From NCBI GenBank assembly GCA_036346405.1, contig CM070548.1, positions 64,442,877 through 64,506,876 of the forward strand: a DNA stretch of 64,000 nt. The letters are read 5' to 3'. The first letter of the stretch is position 1. Every line of letters begins with the position of its first letter. The translations under genes and the position numbers were made by a program. Source of the DNA: Phyllostachys edulis. Its lineage: Eukaryota > Streptophyta > Magnoliopsida > Poales > Poaceae. This document shows positions 54,931 to 64,000 of the stretch, piece by piece. The notes beneath the pieces were generated by a model. It saw only the letters and a list, made by a program, of their open reading frames with translations. It had not been told where the DNA came from and did not search any database.

Positions 54931-55640
54931 CTCTCATTATTTGGCCGCTTGCACGCTCGATTGCCCCATTACTCTAGGATGGGCCATGTACATAACATAA
55001 CTTGGTACCCAACTCGTCGCAAAATTCTTGAAATTTTGCGCCGAAAATTGCTTACTATTATCTGTAATTATTCGACTTGGTACTCCAAATCGAGTAATTA
55101 CGATCTCATCATAAACCGCTTTGTCGCTTGCTGTTATCCCATCCACAGTTCGACTTCAATTCATTTTGTGAACGATCAATAGCCACAAAAGGAACTCAAA
55201 CCTCCCGGAGCTTTAGGAAACGGTCCTGTGATATCAAGACCCCAAAGTTGCAAAAGGCCAAGATAGAGGTATTGTTTGTAATGCCCGAGCTGGTTGGTGT
55301 ATTTGCTCGCTATGAAACCGCATCGACACACTTTTAACCAACTCTTTAGCATCAGATAGGGTCATTGGCAAGAAAACCTTGTCGAAAAGCTTTGCCGACC
55401 AACGCTCAGAGGAAGCATGATTTCCACAAATGCCACCATGTATGTCGTGAAGGAGTGTTAATCCTTCGCTCTGCGGAATGCATCGCATGAGCACCCCTTG
55501 AGTACCTCGCTTATAGAGAACTCCTTCACCAAAGTATACATTTTGGCTTTTCGATAAGCGATCCGCCTCGAGATCGCCTTCGCATGTAACCCTTCAAGAT
55601 AATCATAGATGGGCGCCATCCATGTATCCTCGTATTCTAG
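54931..55640 (-). pseudogene. Tat integrase, zinc-binding and core region
   Basis: The minus strand reads GLTLLHDIHGGICGNHASSE, AKELVKS and QTIPLSWPFATLG (55494-55240), the HHCC and first core segments. It then reads YDEIVITRFGVPSRIITDNS and NFKNFATSW (55146-54990), which contains the second catalytic Asp (IITDN). Frame changes lie near 55235 and 55150. It inserted the cDNA of the element. Confidence 0.85.
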
Positions 55641-56580
55641 AGAGGTCAGCTCATTAGGAGGTGTCTCGGCTCTTCACCGAGAAGGCTTCGGAGTTGTTCC
55701 AAGAAGACTCCTTTTGGTACTTCAGATCCGAAGAAGCTATTCGAGCAAGCGGGTCTCATGAGGAAATTATCCTTTCGAGGATGAATTGTGCCTCAAACCT
55801 AAAAAATGCTTTTCTAGCTTACGATTCGATAAGTACCGAGACATTGTCTCGTTAGAGCACCGGTATTTTTACCGACTTGATTCACGACTAGTTGAGAGTC
55901 TCCTCTCACGAGTAGTCGGCGAATCGAGAGCGCCACGTCAGATACCGCCTAGCAAACCTTCAGATTCTCGCCACATTATTAGTGGCCCGAAAGTTTAATT
56001 GTATGGCATACTTTAAGGTCTCTCCTAGAGGAGATACCAGACCACCTCACCCAGAGCCACTTAAAGTAAGCGACCCGTCAGTACATCGCCCACGGGTCGT
56101 GGGAATCAGATCGGGATCCCGAATGTGTTCAGATTTGTCCATTCGCACAAAGTCTACCAAGATCTAGGATTTAACGGCCGCTCGACACGAATGGATGTCG
56201 AACTCCCCAAGTTCGACCGACCATTTTGCCATGCGCCCCGCCGCTTCCCTATTCTCGAGGATCGCCCCAAAGGAAACTCGGACGCACGCCTAGTTTGTGC
56301 GCTCAAAATAATGCCGCAGCTTCTCAAGACATGAGGAGGGCATACAAGCTTTTGGACCCGAGGGTAACGCCCTTAGGTCCGTAAAACATCACTTACGTAG
56401 TAAACCGGTCGCTGTACATTTTCACGCTCTACAACCAAGATCGCTACCGATCGCCTGTGGGCGTGGTAGCTAGGTAAACCAAGAGCGCTTTCTTCCGCCT
56501 CGAGAGACCGTAATAGAGCACTCAGAAGGTACCTCTTGACATCCTCAAAGGCAGCGCTGCCTCTTTCGACCACTCAAAAC
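55641..56580 (-). pseudogene. Tat RNase H region
   Basis: At 56573-56373 the frame reads AAFEDVKRYLLSALLRSLEA and VVERENVQRPVYYVSDVLRT, the connection and start of RNase H. Further downstream, pieces of the second RNase H-like segment are visible only as short broken frames. Heavy short-indel damage prevents a precise model. Confidence 0.75.
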
Positions 56581-57240
56581 TTTCGTGTCTCCTTAGAAGT
56601 TTAAAGAAAGGTAGTCCTTTTCTCCCGATCATGCGATGAAACGACTTAGAGCCGCCATGCACCCAAAGTGAGTTTCGACTTCTTTCCGTAGTTGAGGGCG
56701 ATTTGTAAAATGGCTTTTATCTTTTGATTCGCTTCAATTCCTCGTGATAGATACTAGGAATCCAAGCAATTTCAAGAGATTCCAAACACACACTTCTCGT
56801 GATTAAGTTTTAAGCGATGTTTTCCGAGATTGTCGAATGTTTCTTGTAGGTCGGTAATATGATTAAGTTTCTTGATGCTTTTGACAACTAAGTCATCAAC
56901 ATAGGCTTCTAGATTTCGCCTAATTGAGATGAAAAAGTTGCTCGATCAAGCGCTGAAAAGAAGCGCCGCATTTTTAGACCAAATGGCATTTTGACATAGC
57001 AAAATATACCAAATGGTGTAATAAATGCGGTCTTTTCTTCATCGCCTAGACACATATTAACTGTGATATCCGAATATGCATCTAAAAACTTAACATTTCA
57101 CAACCTCGAGAGAGTCAACCAACCGATCGACACGAGGTAAAGGAAAATCGTTTTTGGACAAGCTTTATTAAGATCAAGAAAGTCTCACGCACATACGCCC
57201 ATTTGCCGCTTGACTTTCTAACCATTACAGGTTAGCCAAC
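56581..57240 (-). pseudogene. Tat reverse transcriptase (heavily frameshifted)
   Basis: No long open frame exists, but translating in pieces gives the RT signature in order: CEMLSF...DAYS-like at about 57105-57060, KTAFITPFGIFCYVKMPFGL at about 57035-56980, and EAYVDDLVVKSIK at about 56912-56875. The catalytic YVDD is intact. At least five short indels break the gene. Confidence 0.8.
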
Positions 57241-57736
57241 CATTCTCGATGGTTGACCTCTTATAAAGCCCGCTTAAGTAGCTTATCCAATTCGATTTAA
57301 TAGCATCTCGCCGATCGGGGCAAATCTCCGCAATTTTTGTTTTACGGTACTTTGTCGCCGTAAGGCTAGCTCGTGCTCGATCACCTCCCTAGGGACTCCG
57401 GCATGTCGGATGCTTGCCACGCTAATACATCTGCGTAGCTCTGAGGAAGGTGATGAGGGCGCCTTCCTATTTGGGGTCGGAAGTATCCCGATGCGAATCA
57501 GCCTTCGAGGGCTCCCTGCGCCCGTGAGGAACCTCTTTGACTTTGTCGCTCGGCTTTGGTGCGAGTTTTTAGGCTTCGACTTGCTAGTCGGGTCGACTTT
57601 CTTCTCGAGTTGGTATTTGTCCTACCATCTCAAGGGATCGATGGTCGCAGTATGCGCCATCTTCTTGTCACAATGGATTGTAATTACTCCTTTGGGACTG
57701 GCATCTTAATACATTGATATCCATAATGAGTAGCCA
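57241..57736 (-). pseudogene. Tat pol linker between protease and RT
   Basis: Degenerate sequence joining protease and RT. No domain is readable in one frame. A plus-strand frame at 57410-57709 overlaps but shows no supported similarity and is most likely a shadow. Confidence 0.45.
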
Positions 57737-58105
57737 TTAGAATTTTGCCAAAGTTGGTCGTCCGAGTATGGCGTTATATGTCAGATCGAAATCGACCACA
57801 TCAAAGGAGATTTTCTCGTCTCCGAAATTACTTGGTGAACCAAATGTTAAAGGAAGAGAAACTTGACCAATTGGTTTGGCGAAGATCCCTAGACAATCCC
57901 ATGGAAAGAGTATCGCATCGGTCTCACTTTGGTCCCGGTACTTGCATGTCATCCAGGCACTCAGAAATAAAATATTTATCGAGCTTCCACCATCAACCAA
58001 AACTCGATTGACCCGACAATTGTTGATGGTGGGTTTGACCACGATTGGGTATCGACTGTCGAGTCGAAGGATCGGCAATCACCCTTCTCGAAAGAAATGG
58101 TGACT
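57737..58105 (-). pseudogene. Tat aspartic protease
   Basis: An open frame of 113 residues (58078-57737) reads PIVVKPTINNCRVNRVLVDG, GSSINILFLSAW, KPIGQVSLPLTFG and DFDLTYNAILGRPTLAKF. The active-site Asp (VDGGSS) and the ILGRP end are typical of this retropepsin type. It would process the polyprotein. This is the best-preserved pol domain of the element. Confidence 0.88.
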
Positions 58106-60498
58106 TCCACCACTTCGCAATTTATTGACGAGAGGAGGATCTATGGAGTTTACCTCGCTCAGCAGCCTTGAGCCGCCGCTTTGATTCATATGCCGATGAT
58201 CCTCGTAGATGTGTTCAACGGTGTGTTGCGGATCCCGAACAGCATCTCCTCTTCGCTATCTCAAGATTTATGACCACCGGTTTGACCTACCCGCCGAGGG
58301 TGGAAGTGGTCCTTGTCGCTGTAGTAGTCTTCAAGCTTTCGCTGGAAGACCCGATAGCTATGAAGGTCATGCCCTTCCTTTTATGGAAGGACACCACCTA
58401 GGCTTATCATTTTTCCGATCGTATGCTTACCTTTGCCTCTGTCGGAGTGTGGCTTGATGTGCGTGGCTCTTTATCATTCACACCAATACCTCCTTGGAAC
58501 CGCTGGGTTTTGACCCTTCATCTTATTCTTGGACTTTTTGCTTTCTTATCCTTCTTCTTACTTAACTTCACCGCTCTCGAGATGGATTGTCTTCACGATC
58601 GATTGTGTTGTTCCACTCGACCGCCTCGAGGCAAGAGTATATTGATCGCCATTTCAAGAGTTCGCGACGTAAGTAGGAGGATTTAAAGCAATATCCTCTC
58701 GTTATCCTTCTACTACGGACTCGCTTGAAAGCCCCGATGACAGATGAATCAAACTTCCTAATTGAGTTACTTAACCCGATCAAGCGCTTGATGAACTGGC
58801 GCAATGTCTCGTTGTCGCTCGCCTCATCCGGCAAGTCGCCCTCCTTTCTAGGCGATTGTATGTGCCTTGGAAATTTGCCAAGAGAAGATCGCAGAGATGT
58901 TGCTAAGAATAGATCGACTCGAGTGGTTGGTTTAGTAACCACGATCGAAAGCGATCCTTCGAGCACGCTTGGAAGGTAATTTGCCATCACATGCTCTCCT
59001 CCTCCGCCGCTTTCGAACAAATTGCTAGTAAATTTGAAGGAATTCGATGGGATTTTGGGAACCATCAAACTTCTCCATGTTCACCGGTCGAAAACGAGGT
59101 GGCAATGAACGGCTCGGAGATCAAAGCGAGAATGCCCGACATCCAAGAATAACTTCTTGACGCCTCCTTGCGTAAAAGAAGGGTTGATATCATCGTGGTC
59201 GTACTCGACGATACCCAAGAATAAAGTTGACCCGACTGTAATAGGTCTCGGTCCCACGAGGGAATACTCGTAGTTTATCTCGCTGCTGCAGATTTCCATG
59301 CCTGAGTGGTGAACGATCACCTTCCGAGGAGCTTTTTGATCATCATCATTTGAAGACATTTCTTCGAGTAGGAGATCGACACGACTTGTCATATACCGAT
59401 TTCTACGCCGTGATATGTTGGATTGATCGGTAGCCAAGAAGTCGATGGGTACGACTACTTGAATGATGTCGACGAGGAGCTTCCAAATTTTTCATTGTAC
59501 TCGAAGTTTTGTGCGATCTCTTCAAATAAGAGGTCGAGTCTGGCATTCGGCTAGCTCTTGAGTTGGATTCTCGAGCAAATCATTGATGTGTCAAGCTCTC
59601 GAGCTTCCTCTCGATTGATATTGAATACGCCCGAGCAAATTCTTCTAAGCTTCAATCTTCTTCCTTCAATTGCCTCAAGATTTTCCATGTTAGACTCTTG
59701 AGATTGCCTCAATGAAGCGAGAATGTCGAGGATTTCCTGGCGCTCATGAAGGCGCTGGTCGTGGTCCGCCAAAGGTGGTGTCTCGCCATTGCCACGAGGG
59801 GCGCAGGTTTGACCTTCGGAAGGGTCTCCATCTCGGTCTCTAGAAGAGTGATCTTGATCCGAGGGAAGGACGAAGACCTCCTGCTGATGATTCTCACTTG
59901 CGCCGAGGCCTCCGCTTGAGGAGTCGCCGAGACACCATCCGGCGACTTGGAGTAATCCTCCAAGTAGGGAAGTCTGGTTATAACTGCTCCGCCGGCAGTG
60001 TGACTCATGAGAGATGGTCGAATTTGCAGAAAAGCATGTTGATCCCGCCTCTCTCGGTTTATCCAGAGAGAGAGAGAATCACCAGATGCCGTGAAGTCCT
60101 GCATGTGGCTTCTAGTGCTTGCTCACCAAGTCGGACCGCCTTAGGGGAACTTGGACACTTCGAGGAAAAACTCTCGTCAGGTCGTGAGTCCACCTTGGTG
60201 TGGTCCTCGTTAGATTGACCTTGCCCTTGAGAGGGTAGATTCTCTCTTGGACGCATCGTTGTGGGGATAAGGATCCTCCTCAACTCCACCGGCGACATTG
60301 TCTCCTCGGATCTGTGGAAGATCCCTGAGGCAAGAATGCCATAGGATGAGTCATCACTTGGTTCAGAATCAATCCCAGATCCATATCGACGTCACAGAAT
60401 CTACCAAGTCGAACCAGCTTCTCCTCGCTCCATTCTCCGCCATGAGTGCATGAGATTTGGAAAACAGAGAGAATGTTTGACAAGAAATTACCGGAAGA
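58106..60498 (-). pseudogene. Tat gag (broken)
   Basis: Several minus-strand frames together form gag. A candidate N-terminal part lies at 60298-59551 (acidic and Glu/Arg-rich, ETRERQEILDI-like). A central gag core at 59068-58700 reads NYLPSVLEGSLSIVVTKPTT and GDLPDEASDNETLRQFIKRL. The basic C-terminal part towards 58110 includes DHR-rich and RE-rich pieces. The start codon is uncertain; an ATG near 60298 or upstream is possible. Multiple frameshifts are present. Confidence 0.65.
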
Positions 60499-60517
60499 TC
60501 CCCACGGTCGGCGCCTA
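60499..60517 (-). other. Primer binding site of the Tat element
   Basis: The minus strand reads AGGCGCCGACCGTGGGGA close to the inner edge of the 5' LTR. This is a gypsy-type PBS. The six or seven bases between it and TGTTTTAG do not match the outer end of the other LTR, so the exact LTR edge is uncertain. Confidence 0.75.
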
Positions 60518-60523
60518 ACCGCT

Positions 60524-61250
60524 TGTTTTAGAACCGAACTTACGAAAGATTATTTGATTCGGGGTCTCCTAGAATAGAATCATGCAGAGATTGACACGGA
60601 ATTTTTATACAGTGTTCGGCCTTCTCCGGAGAGAATAACAACCCTACTCCCTGTGTGTGTATGGTATTGAGTGTATACTAAACAATCGGGGAAAAACTCG
60701 ACTATTACAGATAGTGCTTGTATTCCCGATGGTCCGATTGATGCTCCTCCTCCTTTTCTAGTTGCCGCTTTTATAGTACGTGAAGGAGCGGCGCTACTCG
60801 AATGTAAAGCGGCCATCACCTCCTCAGAATTCGCATGTTGGTAGTAATTACCGTGTATTAATTCCTCCACGCCGCCAACAAACTATATACCGTAGATAAT
60901 GGGTATTACGTGCATTATTCTCAGAGAATAACAACAGATGATGATCGTTTGAATCCTTTAATCAATAAGACCCACTTGTCTCGCAGTGTTCATTTGATTA
61001 TAAGGTGGTCGGGCTGACCTAGTCGTAGAGGAATCTACGACTATGAGGTAGTCGTAGCAAGTCTTATGACTATGGGATAGTCGTAGCATAACTTACGACT
61101 ATGGGGGTGGTCGTAGAAGAACTTACGACCATTCATTTGGTTCTTCCTTCATAACATTAAGGGGTACACTCAGGGTTCACATGACGTCATATTTACCTAT
61201 AATAAAAATTATAGATAAAAGGTAAAATGAGGATTATTATATCCTCGTCA
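60524..61250 (-). repeat. 5' LTR of the Tat element
   Basis: It matches 48117-48836 from TGTTTTAGAACCGAACTTAC to TTATATCCTCGTCA and is followed by the TSD GGAAG. A TATA-like box (minus TATAAAAG) is at 60768-60775. The hairpin array is at 61005-61130. Confidence 0.92.
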
Positions 61251-62228
61251 GGAAGCCTAGTTCATCATCTGCTTTGAGAAGCGTATGTGAGTATAGACCC
61301 ATTTGTGTGTGGGCTTAACGGATGCTCGTTAGGGTTTTCTCTCTAAACCTAGCCTCCACTATAAAAGGGAATCTCCAGGTGTGGAGTTCTCAAGTCTTTC
61401 TAAGAGAAAAACCCTAATTTATGACTTGAGGATTTTGGAGTAGTTGAGGCTAGGGTTTGTGAGAGATGGATTGATTGTGTGCTCAAGTGTTGAGCTTCTG
61501 TCCTCTATGGTGGAGTGGCTTTAAATCAACATCTATCTCAAATCAATTCAAGCAAGATTGCTTCAAGATGAATCTCTTCTTGTTCTTACTTTCTCTTTGG
61601 TGACTTTTGGGATTTTGGTGGTCCTTTATTTTTTTCTTTGGCTTCTTGCTATGATCTTGCTTGCTATGACATATGAGAATGCATCTAGGATTATCTTGAT
61701 CATCTTTTATCCATGAGCAAATTTTAGAATCAAAGTTTGGTATTTCTAGGTTCTTGTGCCCTCCTTTCCTCTTCTAAGAAATTCATGAAACTTTGGCCTT
61801 GACCTTACTGATCATCAATTGGAATAGGTTCCCGACCTTCTTGATGAGCTATGGTTGAAATTTGAGGGGATTTGGATTATCAGATAAAAAGTTGAGTCGA
61901 TTTGTGTTTTTGAATTCGTGCTGATTTTACTGTTCATCATGCTGGAGGTCAGGCCACCACCTATGAGAGGTCTGACCAGCTGGCCATCGGTCAGACCACC
62001 CATCCTGAGAGGTCTGACCACCCAACTCACCTTGTTTTGAGTTTCTCGTGATTTTGGTTGTTGTGCTTTGGGGTTTTGATTGGATTCAATACAAGACTTC
62101 TACTATGCTTGTACTTTGATCTTCATAGCTTTCATAGCTATTAATAAGAATCAGGTTGAATCCAATCAAGGTGAAAAAGAGGCAGTACTCCTATTCACCC
62201 CGTCTCTAGTCACCATTTCGGTCCAACA

Positions 62229-62379
62229 ATTTTTTTTCCGTATTCAGGTTTTGAACCATTTCTTGAGGCTGTTAGTCACAACCAGAAATATATCCAGGTG
62301 ATGGTTGGAATCTGATCATTTCATTCTGATATGTATAAACGATTTTGTCACTTCACGGAACAACCCAATGGACTAAAGG
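62229..62379. other. Short host interval between two retroelements
   Basis: About 150 bp of unclassified sequence between the third Sirevirus LTR and the last copia LTR. Nothing is recognised. Confidence 0.4.
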
Positions 62380-62720
62380 TGTGGAGGTTGTTTAACCTCA
62401 TCACCCACTCGAGTTCGGGTTGACATACTTTATGTTTGCCGCAATGAACTTAGATGAGTTCATCGTGTATTTATACTACTCATTATTGATTACAAGAGAT
62501 AAGATAAAATTGTTACAATCAAATGAGGGAATTGATCTCTGTTGAAGAAACAAACTCTGTCAAATAGAGTCTATCCCATACGAGCTACAATATCGACAAT
62601 AGACGTATACAGTCCGTTTACATTTGAATCAATCAACCAAACCAATTTAATCTATCTTTGTACTCTTCAATGCCTTTTCTATAGAAGCTCTGGACTCTAC
62701 TAAAGATGTTTTTCTTAACA
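62380..62720 (-). repeat. 3' LTR of the last copia element
   Basis: The inner end is secure: the minus strand reads PPT TCAAGGGGGA then TGTTAAGAAAAACATC. A TATA-like box (minus TATAAATA) is at 62468-62475. The outer end is a guess at TGTGGAGGTTG (62380), where TG...CA ends would give an LTR of about 341 bp. Confidence 0.65.
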
Positions 62721-62730
62721 TCCCCCTTGA
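62721..62730 (-). other. Polypurine tract of the last copia element
   Basis: TCAAGGGGGA on the minus strand, directly before the LTR start. It sits about 80 bases after the end of RNase H similarity. Confidence 0.8.
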
Positions 62731-62812
62731 TCACAACTAGGTGTAGCAAGGTTGAGATTGCGACATTGTATATCAAGGGGTTGTTGAGCGCTTTGGGGAA
62801 GATATCTACAGC

Positions 62813-63453
62813 CTAATCCTCTGAAGCTATGAACTGAACATCCAGTAGGCGAGATGCAATTCTTTCTCTAACAAAATGAAAATCCACCTCAATATGCTCC
62901 GTGCTTGGATGAAAGATAGGATTTGCAGTCAGGTAAGTAGCTCCAAGATTGTCACACCACATAACCGGCGACCTACTCTGAAAAACACCCAACTCTTTCA
63001 ATAGAGACTGCATTCAAATGACTTTTGCCGTTGCATTTGCTATTGCTTTATACTCAGCTTTAGTACTCGATCACGACACCGTATGTTGTTTCTTTGAACT
63101 CCAAGACACCAAATTAGGTCCAAAGAACACTGCATAACCATTTTGAGAATGACAATCATCAGGTGACCCTGCCCAGTTTGCATCTGAGAATGCACTCAGT
63201 AGACACGATGAAGACCGTTGAATTCTCCAATTCCAAAAGTAGCTTTAACATATCTTAGTATCATCTTTACAGTAGCCCAATGTGCATCAATGGGGGCTTG
63301 GAGAAACTGACATACCTTATTAACCAAGTAAGATATATCTGGTCGTGTCAAAGTTAGATATTGCAAGGCTCCCACTGTACTTCTGTACTGAAAACCACCT
63401 TCTGCTGACAGTTGGTTTCCTCCTTCTTGTGACAACTTCTTAGTTGAAGCCAC
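62813..63453 (-). pseudogene. Copia RNase H (broken)
   Basis: The frame at 63453-63196 reads FQYRSTVGALQYLTLTRPDI, SYLVNKVCQFLQAPIDAHW and MILRYVKATF. The middle (63190-63020) is readable only in other frames (FSDANWAG-like, then a stop-interrupted helix). The frame at 63013-62813 continues VMWCDNLGATYLTANPIFHP, STEHIEVDFHFVRERIASRL. Stops near 63195 and 63014 break it. Confidence 0.85.
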
Positions 63454-63477
63454 ATGTGTTGAAGTCGGCTTGCAATG

Positions 63478-63906
63478 CTACATATTTACTCTGAGTAAAA
63501 AATCCTCTGCATATTTCCTTTGTGACAATATCAGTCCTGATTTTTCAGAGTTCACTTCAACGCGAAGAAAATAGCTTAAGTTACCCAGATCCTTTATTGC
63601 AAAATCTTCAGTCAATTCCTTGATAAGTTTTTCAGTAGCTGCAGATGATGAACTGGCAATGATGATGTCATCAACATAAATAAGCATGTAAATTGTAACT
63701 CCTGACTTATTAAAAATAAACAACGATGTGTCTACATTGGAAGTGGCAAAATCAAGAGTTTGCAATTTCATGCTTAGTCTTGAATACCAGGCCCTAGGAG
63801 CCTGTTTCAATCCATAGATCGCCTTGTTCAGTTTACACTGGAAATGAGGGATCTTTGGATCTAAATAACCTAGAGGTTGCCTCATGTAAACTTCTTCTTG
63901 AAGCAC
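63478..63906 (-). pseudogene. Copia reverse transcriptase, C-terminal half
   Basis: An open frame of 142 residues reads QEEVYMRQPLGYLDPKIPHF, LNKAIYGLKQAPRAWYSRLS, LIYVDDIIIASSS (catalytic DD intact) and FAIKDLGNLSYFLRVEVN. It ends at 63478 and shifts frame before RNase H. The N-terminal half of RT is in another frame or beyond the window. Confidence 0.88.
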
Positions 63907-64000
63907 TCAATGCAAAAATGCATTGTTAACATCAATTGGTCATAAGTGCCAACATCTAGACACTACAATAGCAAGTATCAACTTCACTAGTTGGTTTGAT

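Larger units (their letters stand above)
48111..61250 (-). mobile_element. Tat-lineage Ty3/gypsy retrotransposon with antisense extra ORF (13.1 kb)
   Basis: LTRs lie at 48111-48836 and about 60524-61250. The flanks are a perfect 5-bp duplication GGAAG (48106-48110 and 61251-61255). On the minus strand the order is PBS, gag, protease, RT, RNase H, integrase, then a 5.6-kb stretch before the PPT and 3' LTR. The stretch holds an antisense (plus-strand) ORF region matching the 'putative gypsy type transposon' family. That layout is the Tat group. Coding regions are full of short indels. The element splits a Sirevirus LTR. Confidence 0.93.
47097..62228 (+). repeat. Third Sirevirus-like LTR, split by a gypsy element
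   Basis: The left part (47097-48110) starts TGTGAATATCATGGGGATAT. The right part (61256-62228) ends TCTAGTCACCATTTCGGTCC + AACA, the reverse of the TGTAGGACCGG end of the other two Sirevirus LTRs. Joined, they make about 2.0 kb in plus orientation with a TATA box (TATAAAAG) at 61360-61367. Flanks GTTTT (47092-47096) and ATTTT (62229-62233) match at four of five bases, so it may be a solo LTR. Instead of CGGTACTACCG it carries repeated GGTC(A/T)GACCGGCC(A)-type palindromes (47215-47285, 47460-47500, 61945-62025). Confidence 0.85.
62380..64000 (-). mobile_element. Ty1/copia retrotransposon, 3' part, continues past window end
   Basis: The minus strand gives RT (63906-63478), RNase H (63453-62813), PPT (62721-62730) and a 3' LTR (about 62380-62720). 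RT upstream sequence, integrase, gag and the 5' LTR lie beyond 64000. The 63907-64000 stretch still reads RT-like sequence in other frames. No target duplication can be tested. Confidence 0.85.

Noticed and set aside
57410..58686. Plus-strand open frames opposite the Tat protease and gag
   Set aside because: The minus strand carries the protease motif; the plus frames have no domain.

Overview
This is nuclear DNA of a flowering plant, almost certainly a grass (Poaceae). It is one deep nest of transposable elements around a single recognisable host gene. Grass-like marks are the large intronless GC-rich ERF gene, Sirevirus-type copia elements with about 2 kb LTRs, Tat-lineage gypsy elements with an antisense extra ORF, a CACTA transposon with CACAGACGGTT subterminal repeats, and a Karma/L1-like LINE. 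I cannot name the genus from sequence alone; a rice relative would fit. No CRISPR, rRNA or intact tRNA gene was seen.

Layout. (1) 1-36607 is the right-hand part of one CACTA (En/Spm) transposon, swollen by later insertions. Its TNP2 transposase is cut into three in-register pieces (10284-10838, 27588-27694, 29920-30105). Three retroelements separate them: a Sirevirus-like copia element (1-10283, left end outside the window), a Ty3/gypsy element (10839-27582, near-TSD GATGT/TATGT) and a solo Sirevirus LTR (27695-29914, perfect TSD CATGT). The gypsy element is itself gutted by two inverted 4 kb-class LTRs (11232-19800) and a truncated copia element (19830-23166). A second CACTA gene (about 33000-36017) combines a Ptta/En/Spm (Transposase_24-like) domain with a degenerate Ulp1-like protease. 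An 861-bp hairpin element with a 9-bp TSD sits in the apparent intron before it. The CACTA element ends at 36607 with its subterminal repeats and terminal inverted repeat.

(2) 36608-44260 is the older copia element into which the CACTA jumped: an RNase H tail, a PPT and a 3' LTR. That LTR is split by a near full-length LINE (37304-44098) with a 13-bp TSD.

(3) 44261-47096 is the only low-TE stretch. It carries an AP2/ERF (DREB-like) transcription factor gene on the minus strand with a TATA box, and a tRNA-derived SINE.

(4) 47097-62228 is a third Sirevirus-like LTR, split by a 13.1-kb Tat-lineage gypsy element (48111-61250, TSD GGAAG). That element has gag-pol on the minus strand and an intron-rich antisense ORF between pol and the 3' LTR. 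(5) 62380-64000 is the 3' part of another copia element that runs out of the window.

Nearly every TE gene carries stops, frameshifts or catalytic changes. As read here only the ERF gene has an intact reading frame. The relative order of insertions follows directly from which element interrupts which.
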